Below, piece after piece: positions 26,472-36,649 of a DNA stretch of 50,671 bases. This stretch comes from Chloroflexota bacterium (GTDB lineage Bacteria; Chloroflexota; Limnocylindria; P2-11E): positions 1-50,671 of the forward strand of contig VBDU01000057.1 in the NCBI GenBank assembly GCA_005883625.1. The letters run 5' to 3'. Within the stretch, counting starts at the first letter, position 1. The number at the start of each line of letters is the position of its first letter. A program made the translations under genes and the position numbers. Under the pieces are notes generated by a model. That model ran no database searches. It was not told the origin of the DNA and worked only from the letters and a program-made list of their open reading frames with translations.

Positions 26472-27185
26472 CTATCTATATACGGCAGCCGCCGTGCCGT
26501 GCGGGGCTTTCGCGAGATTGGCGATGATCCGATACCCGTCCGTCCCGCCCAGGAGCGCCTCGGCGCAGCGTTCGGGGTGCGGCATGAGGCCGACGACGTT
26601 CCCCGCCCGATTCGATACCCCGGCGATGTTCGCGAGCGCGCCGTTGGGATTTGCGTCCGCCGTCGCCGCGCCGGCCGCGTCGGTGTACCGGAACACGACC
26701 TGGCCGGCGGCCTCGACCGCGGCGAGCGTGTCGGGGTCCGCGACCCAGCGGCCCTCGCCGTGGCCGATCGGCATGCGCAGCACCTGACGGCGCAGGCCTG
26801 TCGTGAACGGTGTGCGATCGCTCTCGATGCGGACGTGGATCCAGTCGCAGCGGTACTCGAGCGACGCGTTCCGCACGAGCGCGCCCGGGAGCAGTCCCGC
26901 CTCGCAGAGGATCTGGAAGCCGTTGCAGCTCCCGAGGACCGCGCCGCCTTCGTCCGCGAAGCGGCGCAGCTCCTTCGTCCCCGGGGAGAGCTTGGCGATC
27001 GCGCCCGCACGCAGGTAGTCGCCGTAGCTGAACCCGCCGGGGACGATCGCGGCGTCGAAGCCACGCAGGTCGCACTCCGCGTGCCACACGATCTCGGTCG
27101 CGATGCCCTCGACGAGCGAGAGCGCGTGCTGGAAGTCACGCTCGCTCCAGGTTCCGGGATAGCGGAGGATGGCGACGCGGGTCAC
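26472..27185 (-). CDS. purQ: Phosphoribosylformylglycinamidine synthase subunit PurQ (glutaminase)
   Basis: 237 residues. The class I glutamine amidotransferase domain has its nucleophile in GSCNGFQIL and its His/Glu in PHPERCAEAL; VPGGFSYGDYLRAGAIA is the family signature. It supplies ammonia to PurL. GTG 27185 overlaps the purS stop (GTGA). Confidence 0.96.
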   Translation of the reverse strand: MTRVAILRYPGTWSERDFQHALSLVEGIATEIVWHAECDLRGFDAAIVPGGFSYGDYLRAGAIAKLSPGTKELRRFADEGGAVLGSCNGFQILCEAGLLPGALVRNASLEYRCDWIHVRIESDRTPFTTGLRRQVLRMPIGHGEGRWVADPDTLAAVEAAGQVVFRYTDAAGAATADANPNGALANIAGVSNRAGNVVGLMPHPERCAEALLGGTDGYRIIANLAKAPHGTAAAVYR

Positions 27186-27451
27186 GCGTGTGCCTCGGTC
27201 CGGACCGCCTCGACCTCGACCGCATAGCTCTCGATCACCGGGTTCGCGAGCAGCTCGTCTCCCATCCGCGCAGCCTCGTCGCGCGCGGCGCGCTCGTCGG
27301 CCGCGTCGAAGCTGACCAGGATCTCCTTCCCCGTGCGCACGTCGGCGATCTCGTGGCCGAGTGAGCGCAGCGCGCCCGAGATAGCCTCCCCCTGCGGGTC
27401 GCGGATCTCGGCCTTGGGCCGGATGAGGACGCGCGCGACGAACCTGGGCAT
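27182..27451 (-). CDS. purS: Phosphoribosylformylglycinamidine synthase subunit PurS
   Basis: 89 residues, the usual size. RPKAEIRDPQGEAISGALRSLG and the repeated strand-helix pattern mark PurS, which bridges PurL and PurQ. ATG 27451 overlaps the upstream vapC stop by 1 nt (TGATG), so purS translation is probably coupled to a toxin gene. Confidence 0.94.
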   Translation of the reverse strand: MPRFVARVLIRPKAEIRDPQGEAISGALRSLGHEIADVRTGKEILVSFDAADERAARDEAARMGDELLANPVIESYAVEVEAVRTEAHA

Positions 27452-27840
27452 CAGCTCAGCCTCCTGAATCCCGCCGCCGTGAAGTCGTCGTCGTATGTGA
27501 GGGCATCGCGGATGTGCATCGCACGCATCGTCGCGAAGCTCGTCGCGTCGACGAACGAATACGGACGTTCGTCGTGCCGGCGAAGCCAGCGGAGCGCGTC
27601 AGACTCGAGACGCTCGGAGACGAACACCGTACGGAGCTCGGACGATCGCTCGGTCCGATCGAGGAACTTAGCCGCGAGCGCGTGGTCGGTCCGGCGTCGC
27701 AACAGAGTCCAGGTTTCACCGCGAATGTGATTCGTCGTGACCAGGCCGGCAGCGTCGTGAATGAGCTCCACGGCCTCGCGATGACGGGGATCGCGGCTGT
27801 TGTAGTAGGCGACCCAGAACGACGTATCGACGAAGATCAA
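27451..27840 (-). CDS. vapC: PIN-domain toxin (VapC-like) inside the purine operon
   Basis: 129 residues from TTG 27840, which overlaps the vapB stop (TTGA) and puts the PIN fold at once (MIFVDTSFW). Active-site acids D5, E42, D98 (SFVDATSF) and D117/D119 (TYDDDF) are all present, so RNase activity is expected. It is preceded by its antitoxin gene and followed by purS with a 1-nt overlap. Codon usage looks like that of neighbours except for a few less GC-rich codons. Confidence 0.87.
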   Translation of the reverse strand: MIFVDTSFWVAYYNSRDPRHREAVELIHDAAGLVTTNHIRGETWTLLRRRTDHALAAKFLDRTERSSELRTVFVSERLESDALRWLRRHDERPYSFVDATSFATMRAMHIRDALTYDDDFTAAGFRRLS

Positions 27841-28064
27841 CGGCCGTCGTAGACGATGTCGTCGATCTGCTCCGGAGGCACGGGGTCGAACGAGGCCGCT
27901 CCTGCGAGATCCCAAAGGGGGTCCTGTTCGATCGGCGGAAGAGCCTTGATCTGGCGGCGGACGGCCTCGCGGACGAGCGCCCCCTTCGACCGCCCGGTCT
28001 TCGCGGACGCCTTAGCCAAAGCCGCGTCCAACTCTTCGTCGATAAGTATCTGCAGCCGCTTCAT
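27837..28064 (-). CDS. vapB: Ribbon-helix-helix antitoxin (VapB-like)
   Basis: 75 residues from ATG 28064; ATG 28076 and TTG 28088 are possible but fall in the palindromic operator. An RHH/CopG-type DNA-binding domain occupies residues 1-40 (RLQILIDEELDAALAKASA, GRSKGALVREAVRR) and an acidic tail (PIEQDPLWDLAGAA...) would bind the PIN toxin. No good ribosome site is seen before any of the starts. It differs in type from the AbrB-like antitoxin at 3.3-3.6 kb, so the two VapBC modules are unrelated arrivals. Confidence 0.83.
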   Translation of the reverse strand: MKRLQILIDEELDAALAKASAKTGRSKGALVREAVRRQIKALPPIEQDPLWDLAGAASFDPVPPEQIDDIVYDGR

Positions 28065-28073
28065 CTGTTTGAG

Positions 28074-28099
28074 CATACACCACAGCAATGCTGTGTATG
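28074..28099. promoter_or_regulatory. Palindromic operator-like site before vapB
   Basis: CACAGC-aat-GCTGTG is a perfect 6-bp inverted repeat (28081-28095), extended outward by CATAC and TATG. It lies in the 40-bp gap between purC and vapB, directly upstream of the vapB start, where RHH antitoxins usually bind to autoregulate. The stretch is markedly less GC-rich than its surroundings. Confidence 0.6.
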
Positions 28100-28104
28100 T
28101 GCAG

Positions 28105-28992
28105 TCAGGTTAGCTCCCGGCCGACGATCCGCCGGTAGCACTCGCGATAACGCTCCGTGGTGCCGCGGACGACCTCTTCGGGGAGCACGGGGCCGGGCGG
28201 CTCCTTGTTCCAGCCGCTGCGCACGAGGAAGTCGCGAACGTACTGCTTGTCGTAGGACGGCGGCGCGCCGCCGGGCTGGTACGTCGCGGCCTCCCAGTAG
28301 CGCGAGGAATCGGGCGTGAGCGCCTCGTCGATGAGCGTGAGCTTTCCGTCGTAGTACCCGAACTCGAACTTCGTGTCGGCGAGGATGAGCCCGCGCTGGA
28401 ACGCGTGGTCGTGCGCGAATTTGTAGAGCTCGAGGGTGACGCGCTCGAGCTCGCGAGCCAGCTCGGTACCGACCATCGCGGCGAGCTGCGAGCGCGAGAT
28501 GTTCTGGTCGTGGCCGCTCTCGGCCTTCGTCGCCGGCGTGAAGATCGGCCGGTCGAGCCGCTCCGACTCGAGCAGCTGCGGCGGCAGCGTCTCGCCGGCC
28601 ACCGTTCCGCGATCCTGGTATTCGACCCACGCCGACCCGGAGATGTACCCGCGAGCGACGCATTCGACGTCGATGCGCTCGCAGTGGTTCACGAGGACCG
28701 CGCGCCCGAGGAGACCCTTCGCGTCGCGGAAGGCGCGGGGGAACTTGCGCAGATCCATGCTGATGAGATGGTTCGGGACGATCTTCGCGGTCTTGCGGAA
28801 CCAGTACGTCGAGAGCTGGGTGAGGACCCTGCCCTTGTCCGGGATCGGCGTCGGCAGGACCACGTCGAACGCGGAGAGCCGATCGCTGGCGACGATGACG
28901 AGCTTGTCGCCGCCGGCCTCGTAGACCTCGCGGACCTTCCCCTTGCGGTAGAGGTTGGCGCCGGGAACGCGGCTCGCCGCGAGCACGCTCAT
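28105..28992 (-). CDS. purC: Phosphoribosylaminoimidazole-succinocarboxamide synthase
   Basis: 295 residues from ATG 28992, overlapping the purB stop (ATGA). It is the longer form of SAICAR synthetase, which joins aspartate to CAIR using ATP. GKVREVYEAGGDKLVIVASDR, the VECVARGYISGSAW loop and LADTKFEFG are conserved. Its frame is open backwards into the N-terminal part of the broken purB, so an automatic caller could report a false PurB-PurC fusion (28105-30291). Confidence 0.95.
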   Translation of the reverse strand: MSVLAASRVPGANLYRKGKVREVYEAGGDKLVIVASDRLSAFDVVLPTPIPDKGRVLTQLSTYWFRKTAKIVPNHLISMDLRKFPRAFRDAKGLLGRAVLVNHCERIDVECVARGYISGSAWVEYQDRGTVAGETLPPQLLESERLDRPIFTPATKAESGHDQNISRSQLAAMVGTELARELERVTLELYKFAHDHAFQRGLILADTKFEFGYYDGKLTLIDEALTPDSSRYWEAATYQPGGAPPSYDKQYVRDFLVRSGWNKEPPGPVLPEEVVRGTTERYRECYRRIVGRELT

Positions 28993-30291
28993 TCTGGAAG
29001 GAACCCCTTGAGGCGCTGGCGCCAGCTCGTGGCGACGTCGCGCGCGACCTGCGACGCGATCCCGCGGTACTCCTCGGGGCGCTCGAGCACGCGGCGCTCG
29101 TCCTGGGTGAGCCTCGCGAGGTAGGCGCGCAGCTCGTCGTCGAGCATCGCGACCTCGAGGAGCGGGCGCGACCCGCGCTCGGCCTCGATGCTGAGCCTCC
29201 GGACCGCCTCGTGAGCGTCGGGATGTCCGTACTTCGCGAGCAGCACGTAGAGCGGCTCGGCAGCGATCGTGCTCCGCGAGAGCGCGAGATTCGCCTTGAG
29301 CCGGTCGCGGTCGACGCGCATGCCGTCGAGCGACTGCGCCAGGCGCGCCGCGGCGTACGCGGTCGCGGCGAGGATCTCGCCCAGGAAGCGCTGCGACGCG
29401 GAGTTCGTGAGGTCGCGCTGGTGCTCGCTGATCTGGTCCATGTACGTCGTGAGGACCCGCGGCGCCATCGCCTTCCAGATCGACTTCACGTTCTCGAACG
29501 AGACCGGGTTGCGCTTGTGGGGCATCGTCGAGCTGCCGACCTGCTCGGCCGCGAACGACTCGGCGACCTCGCACGATCTGCGTTGAGATCGGCGCGGCCG
29601 GCAGGCCGAGCGCGCGCAGGAACCGGCCTTCGAGCGCCTTCGGGTCGGCGGCGAGCAGCGACTGCGCGTTGTACGCGCCGACCGCGCCCGAGAGCTTGCC
29701 CGGCAGCTTGCGGCCGACCACGCGGAGCGCCTCGAGGCGCTCGCCGATGCGTGCGACGTACTCGGCGATCGCGAAGCCGAACGTCACCGGCTCGGCATGG
29801 CGGCCGTGCGTGCGGCCGATCTGCGGCGTGTCGGCCTCGCCCTCGGCGATGGCGATGCACCGCGCCACGAGCGCGGCGATCGTCGGCACGAGCACGCGCT
29901 CGACGCACTCGCGGTAGCGGAGCGCGTTCGCGGTGTCGACGATGTCGTAGCTCGTGGCTCCGAGGTGGACGTACCGGCGCGCCTCCTCGGGGACCTTCGC
30001 GCGGATCACGTTCACGAGCGCGCGGAGGTCATGGCGCGTCTTCGCCTCCTCGTCCGCGACCTCCTGCGGCAGGATCTGGTCGGCGGCACTCGCGATGGCG
30101 TTCGCGACCGCGCGATCGCAGATGCCCTCGTCGGCGAGGGCCATGGCGAGCGCGCCCTCGACGCGCGCCTGGTAGCGCACCACGGCGGCGGCCGAGAGGT
30201 ACGGATGGAGCGAACGGTAGATCCCGGGATCGCCCCCATAGAAGCGGTAGTCGAGCGGCGAGAGGGTGTCGAAGCGGTTCGAGATCGTCAT
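28989..30291 (-). pseudogene. purB: Adenylosuccinate lyase, broken by an internal gap with frameshift
   Basis: PurB performs two steps, SAICAR to AICAR and adenylosuccinate to AMP. The N-terminal part (30291 to about 29572) reads [18 protein letters not shown]..., with HLGATSYDIVDTANALRYR and the GRTHGRHAEPVTFGF motif, and runs to APISTQIV. The next conserved segment EVAESFAAEQVGSSTMPHKRNP and the C-terminus (to 28989) are in another frame. One nucleotide (29571) separates the parts, where relatives as I recall them have about 35 residues. All flanking sequence is highly conserved, so decay looks recent or artificial. purB is normally essential for purine prototrophy. Start ATG 30291 overlaps the purE stop. 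Confidence 0.85.
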
Positions 30292-30767
30292 CCCGCGAGC
30301 ACCTTGGCGGCCATGCCCTCGCGCAGCTTCCGCACGCGCTGACCGAGCTCGGCGTCCGACGTCGCGAGGATCTGGGCCGCGAGGATGCCCGCGTTCGCCG
30401 CGCCGGCCTCGCCGACCGCGACGGTCGCGACCGGCACGCCGCGCGGCATCTGCACCGTCGAGAGGAGCGCGTCGAGCCCGCCCGCGATCGCGTTCGGGGC
30501 CTGGAGCGGGACGCCGATCACCGGGAGCGTCGTCTGCGCCGCGACCGCGCCCGCGAGATGCGCGGCGCCGCCGGCGCCGCAGATGACCACGCGCACGCCG
30601 CGGGGCTCGAGCGAGGCGACCCACTCGCGCAGCGCGTCGGGGGTGCGGTGCGCGGAGAGCACCCGCGTCTCGGTCTCGACGCCGAGCCCGGCGAGCGTTT
30701 CGACCGCGGCGTGCATCGTCGTCTCGTCGGACGACGACCCCATGACGATGGCGACGCGCGCGCTCAT
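30288..30767 (-). CDS. purE: N5-carboxyaminoimidazole ribonucleotide mutase
   Basis: 159 residues from ATG 30767, overlapping the purD stop. [18 protein letters not shown], the SAHRTPD loop and [11 protein letters not shown] are the standard PurE class I signature. It normally works with PurK, which is not in this window. PurE moves the carboxyl group to make CAIR for PurC. Confidence 0.95.
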   Translation of the reverse strand: MSARVAIVMGSSSDETTMHAAVETLAGLGVETETRVLSAHRTPDALREWVASLEPRGVRVVICGAGGAAHLAGAVAAQTTLPVIGVPLQAPNAIAGGLDALLSTVQMPRGVPVATVAVGEAGAANAGILAAQILATSDAELGQRVRKLREGMAAKVLAG

Positions 30768-32131
30768 GCCACCGCCACCTCCTGCCGCGCTATGTCGGAA
30801 CGATAGAACTTGCCTTCGAACTCGATGCGTTCCGCGCCTTCGTACGCTCTCGCGCGCGCCTCTGCCATCGTCCCCGCCTCCGCGACGACGTGGATCACGC
30901 GACCGCCGGCCACGACGAGATTCCCGCGGGGGTCGCGGCGCGTGCTCCCGTGGAACGCGTACACCCCGGCGGGGAGCTGATCGAGACCGGTGATGCGCAT
31001 ACCGGTCTTCGGCGTGCCGGGGTAACCCTCCGCACAGAGCACGACGTCGACGTACGCCCGCTCGCTGAAGCGCAGCGGCTGCTCCGCGACGTACTCGGCG
31101 AGGCGACCCTCGCCGAGCGCGTACATGAGCCGCGCGAAATCGCCCTCGACCCGCGGGAGCGTGACCTGCGCCTCGGGATCGCCGAAGCGCGCGTTGTATT
31201 CGAGGACGCGCCACCCGTCGGCCGTGCGCATGAGGCCGGCGTAGAGGACGCCCCGGTAGGGCGTGCCGCGCGCGACGAGGGCCTTGGCGACCGGCGCGAT
31301 GAGCTCGTCTGCGATTCGCTGCGCGTCGGCGTCCGGCAGCGCCGAGGTCGGCGAAGCCGCCCCCATCCCGCCCGTGTTCGGGCCGGTGTCGCCGTCGCCA
31401 ACGCGCTTGTGGTCCCGCGCCGGCGGGAGCGCGACCACGGTCTCGCCGTCGACGAGCGCCTGGAGCGACGCCTCCTCGCCCTCGAGTGGCTCCTCGAAGA
31501 CGACGGGGCCGCCGTTGAACGGCGGGGAGGCGAGCGCGACGCGTGCGTCGTCGAGCGTGCGCGCGACGAGGACGCCCTTGCCCGCGGCGAGGCCGTCCGC
31601 CTTCAGGACTACCGGCACGCCCCAGCGCTCGAGACCCTCGCGCTGGGCAGGAGCGTCCGCGAAGGTCTCCGCACGCGCGGTCGGCACGCCGGCCTCCGCC
31701 ATGAGCTCCTTCGCGTAGGACTTGGACCACTCGACCTTCGCGGCCTCTCGTGAAGGGCCGACCGACGAGATGCCGCCACGCCCGAGCGCCTGGCCGATGC
31801 CCTTCGCGACGAGGTCGTCCGGCCCGACGATCGCGAGGTCGATATGCGACGCGACGATGTGCTGCTCGAGGCGCCCGAGGTCGTCCGGGGGGAAGTCGAG
31901 GATCCGCGTGAAGAGCGGCATCCCGGCGTTCCCCGGCGTGACATCGATCGTCGCGACGCTCTGGTCGCGCGCGAGCCGCCAGGCGATCGCGTACTCGCGC
32001 CCGCCCCCGCCGAGGACGAGGCAGTTGAGGCCGGGCGCGCCCGGCGAGCGGCCGGGGCTTCGCTGCGCGCGCTGCTCTTTGATGATCCGGTGGACCCGAT
32101 CACCGCCGAGGATGTCGCGGACTATTCCCAC
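30764..32131 (-). CDS. purD: Phosphoribosylamine-glycine ligase
   Basis: 455 residues from GTG 32131, the only in-frame start before the conserved [17 protein letters not shown]; it lies inside the end of guaA (10-nt overlap). This adds about 33 residues ahead of the normal N-terminus. The ATP-grasp core shows [26 protein letters not shown] and [12 protein letters not shown]. It makes GAR from phosphoribosylamine and glycine. The extension, if translated, is unusual; a non-standard start nearer LNCLV is the alternative. Confidence 0.92.
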   Translation of the reverse strand: MGIVRDILGGDRVHRIIKEQRAQRSPGRSPGAPGLNCLVLGGGGREYAIAWRLARDQSVATIDVTPGNAGMPLFTRILDFPPDDLGRLEQHIVASHIDLAIVGPDDLVAKGIGQALGRGGISSVGPSREAAKVEWSKSYAKELMAEAGVPTARAETFADAPAQREGLERWGVPVVLKADGLAAGKGVLVARTLDDARVALASPPFNGGPVVFEEPLEGEEASLQALVDGETVVALPPARDHKRVGDGDTGPNTGGMGAASPTSALPDADAQRIADELIAPVAKALVARGTPYRGVLYAGLMRTADGWRVLEYNARFGDPEAQVTLPRVEGDFARLMYALGEGRLAEYVAEQPLRFSERAYVDVVLCAEGYPGTPKTGMRITGLDQLPAGVYAFHGSTRRDPRGNLVVAGGRVIHVVAEAGTMAEARARAYEGAERIEFEGKFYRSDIARQEVAVA

Positions 32132-33771
32132 TCGATCGTCGCCGGCGGCTTCGACGACACGTCGTAGACGACGCGGTTCACGCCGGGCACCTCGTTCACG
32201 ATCCGCGCGCTCACGCGCTCGAGGAGGTCGTACGGGAGGCGCGCCCAGTCCGCCGTCATGAAGTCCTCGGTCGACACGGCGCGGAGCGCGACGAGCGCGC
32301 CGTACGTGCGGTAGTCGCCCTGCACACCGACGCTGCGCACCGGCGTGAGGACCGCGAAGGCCTGCGCGACGGTGCGATAGAGGTCCGCCGCCCGCAGCTC
32401 CTCGAGGAAGATGGCGTCCGCGCGGCGCAGGGCGTCGAGCTTCTCGCGGTCGATCGGGCCGACGACGCGGACCGCGAGCCCGGGACCGGGGAACGGATGC
32501 CGCCAGAGGATGTCCTCGGGAATACCGAGCTCCGCGCCGACCCGCCGGACCTCGTCCTTGAAGAGGCGGCGCAGCGGCTCGACCACCTCGAGCGACATGA
32601 CCTCGGGCAGGCCACCGACGTTGTGATGCGTCTTGATCCGTGCGGCCGTCTTCGAGTCCCGCGAGCGCGATTCGATGACGTCGGGATAGATCGTGCCCTG
32701 CACCAGCAGCTGGACGTCGCCGACGCGTGCCGCCTGCTCCTCGAAGCAGCGAACGAACTCCTCGCCGATGATCGCTCGCTTTCGCTCCGGTTCGTCGACC
32801 CCGGCCAGGCGTGCGAGGAACCGGTCTGCCGCGTCCAGGTGGATGAGCCGGAGGCGCGGGCCGAACGTCGCGACGACCTCCTGCGCCTCGTTAGCCCGCA
32901 GGAGCCCCGTGTCGACGAACACGCAGGTGAGCCGGTCGCCGATCGCGCGCGCGACGAGCGTCGCCGCGACGGCGCTGTCGACGCCGCCACTGAGCGCGCA
33001 GATCGCGCGACGGTCGCCGACGGTCTCGCGGATCTCACGCACCGCCTCCTCGACGAACGCGGCGGGCGTCCAATCTCCGGTGCAGCCGCAGACTCGGTAG
33101 AGGAAGTTGCGCAGGATCTCAGCGCCACGTGGCGTATGCACGACCTCGGGGTGGAACTGCACGGCGTAGCGCGTGCGTCCGTCCGTCATGGCCGAGACCG
33201 GGACGGTCTCGCTGCGCGCGATCGTGGTGAAGCCAAGCGGAGGCCGGCGCACGGTGTCGCCATGGCTCATCCAGACGCGCTCCGCCGTGCCCAGGCCTTC
33301 GAAGACGCCGCCATGGTCGGCGATCGCGATCGTGGCCGGGCCGTACTCGCGCTTACCCTCGGCGACGACGTCGCCGCCCAAGACCCGGGCCATCAGCTGC
33401 ATGCCGTAGCAGATACCGAGCACCGGGATGGATCCGTCGAGGATCTTTTCGTCGACCCCGGGCGCGCCGGGCTCGTACACGCTCGCCGGTCCGCCCGAAA
33501 GGATCGCGCCGACGAACCCGCGGGCGCGGAGCTCGTCCACGCCGATGTCGTGCGGGACGATCTCGCAGTACACCCTCGACTCGCGCACTCGCCGCGCGAT
33601 GAGCTGCGTGTATTGCGATCCAAAGTCGAGGATCGCGATCGCGGCACGGCGACGGGCCGACGGGTCACGCCGAGGGCCCCCGCGCGACGAGGGGTCTCCG
33701 TCCCGACGAGCGACGGGGACACGGCGCGTAGAGAGGGTTTCGGCGCGACCCGTCGTGTCGTCCGCTGTCAT
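32122..33771 (-). CDS. guaA: GMP synthase (glutamine-hydrolysing)
   Basis: 549 residues from ATG 33771, overlapping the tldE stop by 1 nt. The glutaminase half has [15 protein letters not shown], the nucleophile in GICYGMQ and the His in QFHPEV. The synthetase half has the PP-loop SGGVDSAV and [14 protein letters not shown]. It ends [12 protein letters not shown] as expected. About 40 Arg/Pro-rich residues precede the usual N-terminus with no nearer start codon. It aminates XMP made by GuaB. Confidence 0.95.
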   Translation of the reverse strand: MTADDTTGRAETLSTRRVPVARRDGDPSSRGGPRRDPSARRRAAIAILDFGSQYTQLIARRVRESRVYCEIVPHDIGVDELRARGFVGAILSGGPASVYEPGAPGVDEKILDGSIPVLGICYGMQLMARVLGGDVVAEGKREYGPATIAIADHGGVFEGLGTAERVWMSHGDTVRRPPLGFTTIARSETVPVSAMTDGRTRYAVQFHPEVVHTPRGAEILRNFLYRVCGCTGDWTPAAFVEEAVREIRETVGDRRAICALSGGVDSAVAATLVARAIGDRLTCVFVDTGLLRANEAQEVVATFGPRLRLIHLDAADRFLARLAGVDEPERKRAIIGEEFVRCFEEQAARVGDVQLLVQGTIYPDVIESRSRDSKTAARIKTHHNVGGLPEVMSLEVVEPLRRLFKDEVRRVGAELGIPEDILWRHPFPGPGLAVRVVGPIDREKLDALRRADAIFLEELRAADLYRTVAQAFAVLTPVRSVGVQGDYRTYGALVALRAVSTEDFMTADWARLPYDLLERVSARIVNEVPGVNRVVYDVSSKPPATIEWE

Positions 33772-35159
33772 CAGTACCGGGTCGCTCCGGTGAAGGCGAA
33801 GCGCGCGAGACGGAGCGCAGGAACGCGGCGCGACATCCCGGCGATCGCCAGCAGCTCGTCGACCAGCGAGAGGTCGCGACCGATCCCGAGCGTCCCGCCG
33901 AGCGCGTCGGCATACGACTGCGTGAAGCGGAAGTTCTTCACCGGGTGGGCGAGCTCGCCGTTCTCGATGAGGAACGTCCCGTCGCGGGTCATGCCGGTGA
34001 CGATCGTTCGCAGCTGGTGCACCCAGCGCGTGTAATGGAAGCGCGTCACGAGGACGCCGCGCTTCACGGCGCCGACGAGCTCCTGCCGCGACTTGTCGCC
34101 GGGCTCGAGGCGGACGTGCATCGGCGCGACCGGCAGGAACGGGTTCGCCGGCAGCGCGTGCCCGGTGTTGCGCGCGTTCATCCGATGGGCGGTCTGCGAG
34201 TCGTACACGAGCCCGCGCGCGACGCCGTCCTCGATGAGCGTGACGCGCTCGGTGGGCTGGCCCTCGTAGTCGAAGGGCTGCGGGTAGCCCTCGGGATCGA
34301 ACGCGTCGTCGACGAGCGTCACCGGTCCGGTCACGCGCTCGCCGATCTTCCCGCCGACCCAGGACCGTCCCTCTTCGACCGCGAGCCCGGTCAGCTGGTT
34401 CGACAGGAACCCCACGATGTCGGAGACGGCGTAGGGCGCGAGGACGACCTCGTAGTCGCCCGGCGCGAGGTCGCGAGGCTTCTGCGCGATCAGGCACTTC
34501 GCGATGGCCTCGTCGGCCGCACCGGCGACGTCGAGCGCGGCGAAGTCGGCGTGCGCGCGATCGGCGTACGCGGTGCCGTCGTCGCCGATCGCGACGACCT
34601 GCACCTCGCTTCCGGTGCGAGGCCAGTACGCCCACGTCCCCTTGGAGCTCGCGACCGCGACCTCTTCGACCAGGGTCGCGACGAACCCGGCGGCCGACAG
34701 CTTCTTGGCGCGCGCCGGGTCGCAGATCCGCTGCGCCGCCTTCGCGCGGTCGAGCGGCGTCGCCACGGCGGTGCGCTCCACGTACGCGGCCGGCGCGCTC
34801 GGGATCGCTCGCGGCTCGGGCAGACCCGCGAACCGTGGGTTCTCCGGGACGCGTTCGGCGAGCTCGCCGGCCGAACGGGCGGCGCGCTCGAGACCGTCGC
34901 GGTCCACGCGATCGGTCGAGCTGAGAGCGACGCGCTTGCCGCGCACCGCGCGCACGCGCGCTCTCGCCTCGCGGCTCACGACGTTCTGGTGGATCTGCGC
35001 GTTCGCAAAACGCGTGAGCGCGTAGGTCCGCGTGCGCAAGAAGACCTCGGTCTCCTCGGCGTCCGAGGCGGCCAGCGCCGCGTCCGCGAGCGCACGCAGC
35101 GCGCCCTCGCCCGCGAGGACCACGCTCGCGCGCTCGCCCTCGGCCAGGAGGTTGCTCAC
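33771..35159 (-). CDS. tldE: TldE/PmbA-type metalloprotease subunit
   Basis: 462 residues from GTG 35159, overlapping the tldD stop (GTGA). It has the PmbA/TldD fold with [32 protein letters not shown] and the C-terminal [20 protein letters not shown], and lacks the HExxxH metal motif of its partner, as PmbA/TldE does. TldD/E heterodimers trim unstructured peptides. Their position between guaB and guaA is unusual. Confidence 0.86.
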   Translation of the reverse strand: MSNLLAEGERASVVLAGEGALRALADAALAASDAEETEVFLRTRTYALTRFANAQIHQNVVSREARARVRAVRGKRVALSSTDRVDRDGLERAARSAGELAERVPENPRFAGLPEPRAIPSAPAAYVERTAVATPLDRAKAAQRICDPARAKKLSAAGFVATLVEEVAVASSKGTWAYWPRTGSEVQVVAIGDDGTAYADRAHADFAALDVAGAADEAIAKCLIAQKPRDLAPGDYEVVLAPYAVSDIVGFLSNQLTGLAVEEGRSWVGGKIGERVTGPVTLVDDAFDPEGYPQPFDYEGQPTERVTLIEDGVARGLVYDSQTAHRMNARNTGHALPANPFLPVAPMHVRLEPGDKSRQELVGAVKRGVLVTRFHYTRWVHQLRTIVTGMTRDGTFLIENGELAHPVKNFRFTQSYADALGGTLGIGRDLSLVDELLAIAGMSRRVPALRLARFAFTGATRY

Positions 35160-36649
35160 GCGCGGATCACGCCGACGCGGACGTTGCGGAACCGTGCCGG
35201 CGCCGCGCCGTGTCCGGTATGACCCACTTGCGAGGGCTGGCCCTTGCCGCAGTTCGGCGTGCCCCAGATGAACCATTCGGAGTCGGAGCAGACCGCGTCG
35301 CATGAGCCCCAGAACTCCGGGGTGATGCCGGTGTAGGTTGGGTTGCGCACCATCTCGGTCAGCTTGCCACCCTTGATGAGCCAGCCGATCTGCGTGCCGA
35401 ACTGGAAGTTGAAGCGGCGGTCGTCGATCGACCACGAGCGGTTCGTGTCCATGTAGATGCCCTCGTCGGTGTCCGCGACGAGGTCGGCGAGCGTCCCCGC
35501 GGCGCCCGGCATGAGCGAGACGTTCGTCATGCGGATGAGCGGCAGGCGGGCCCAGCCGTCGGCGCGCATCGTGCCGTTCGAGGCCTTCCCGAGCGCCGCG
35601 GCGGTCTCGCGGCTCATGAGGTAGCCGACGAAGAGACCGTCCTTCACCGCCCAGCCTTCGCTCGCCGGGACGCCTTCGTCGTCGTACGCGAAGGTCCCGA
35701 GGCCGCCCGGCGTGGTGGAATCGATGCGCATGCTCACGGCCTCGCTGCCGTAGCGGAGCGAGCCGAGCGTGTCCGGAGTGAGGAAGCTCGTCCCGGCGAA
35801 CGCGGCCTCCGTCCCCAGCGCGCGGTCGAGCTCGATGGGATGGCCGCAGCTTTCGTGGACCTGCAGCATCGTCTGGTTCCCCGAGAGGATCACCGTCGTT
35901 CGGAGGTCCTGCGGGCACGGTGTCGCGGTGAGGAGCGCCATCGCCTCGTCAGCGATCCGCGGCGCGTTCCCCACGAGGTCCCAGCGCTCCGCGAACTCCC
36001 AACCGAACTGTCCCTGGCTGCGGCCGCCCGACGCAGGGTAGCTGCGGACCTGCTGCTCGCCGTCGCCGACGGACTCCGCCGAGATCGAGCAGCCGGTCTC
36101 GGTGATCGTCTGCGCGATGTCGGCGCCCTCGCTCGAGAGAAAGAGCTTCGACTCGCGCCATATCTCGTACGCGGCGCGCGTGGTGCGTAGCTTCGGCTGC
36201 TGCGCGCGCATGGCGGCATCGGCGCGCAGGAGCAGCGCGAGGCGGTCGTCGAACGACATCGCGAAGGGGTCCTTCGCGACGGGCGAGCGCCACGTGGCGG
36301 TCACGGGCTGCACCGGCGCCAGCCGCGCCGCGTCCCGCTTGGTGAGCGCGGATGCGCGCGCGACCTCGACCGCGAGGGCCGCCACGCGATCGGCCTCGGC
36401 GCCGGTCACGACCGGTGACGCCGCGAAGCCCCACGCGCCGTCGGCGATCGCGCGCACGCCGAAGCCGAGCGAGTCCACGCGATCGACGTTCTCGAGCGCG
36501 CCGTTCTTCACCTGCGCGTCCTCGACCTCGCGCCGGACGAAGCGCACGTCGGCGTAGCTCGCGCCGCGCGTGCGCGCCGTGTCGAGCGCGCGCCGTCCGA
36601 GATCCCGCTCGCTGCCGAACGCCCCCGTCGCGGGCGCCGCGCTATGCAC
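35156..36649 (-). CDS. tldD: TldD-type zinc metalloprotease subunit
   Basis: 497 residues from GTG 36649, overlapping the end of guaB by 8 nt; the longer upstream frame is a guaB shadow. The metal motif HESCGH (HExxxH) near residue 264 is followed by the conserved [40 protein letters not shown] and the Cys-bearing [20 protein letters not shown]-terminus are also present. It is the catalytic partner of TldE. It is catalytically complete by eye; its substrate here is unknown. Confidence 0.88.
   Translation of the reverse strand: MHSAAPATGAFGSERDLGRRALDTARTRGASYADVRFVRREVEDAQVKNGALENVDRVDSLGFGVRAIADGAWGFAASPVVTGAEADRVAALAVEVARASALTKRDAARLAPVQPVTATWRSPVAKDPFAMSFDDRLALLLRADAAMRAQQPKLRTTRAAYEIWRESKLFLSSEGADIAQTITETGCSISAESVGDGEQQVRSYPASGGRSQGQFGWEFAERWDLVGNAPRIADEAMALLTATPCPQDLRTTVILSGNQTMLQVHESCGHPIELDRALGTEAAFAGTSFLTPDTLGSLRYGSEAVSMRIDSTTPGGLGTFAYDDEGVPASEGWAVKDGLFVGYLMSRETAAALGKASNGTMRADGWARLPLIRMTNVSLMPGAAGTLADLVADTDEGIYMDTNRSWSIDDRRFNFQFGTQIGWLIKGGKLTEMVRNPTYTGITPEFWGSCDAVCSDSEWFIWGTPNCGKGQPSQVGHTGHGAAPARFRNVRVGVIRA

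Noticed and set aside
27550..27570. CGAACG...CGTTCG inverted repeat as a LexA box
   Set aside because: Spacer is too long for the GAAC-N4-GTTC motif and it lies inside vapC.
28105..30291. PurB-PurC fusion protein
   Set aside because: The stretch between the two is out of the conserved purB frame; purC has its own ATG overlapping the purB stop.
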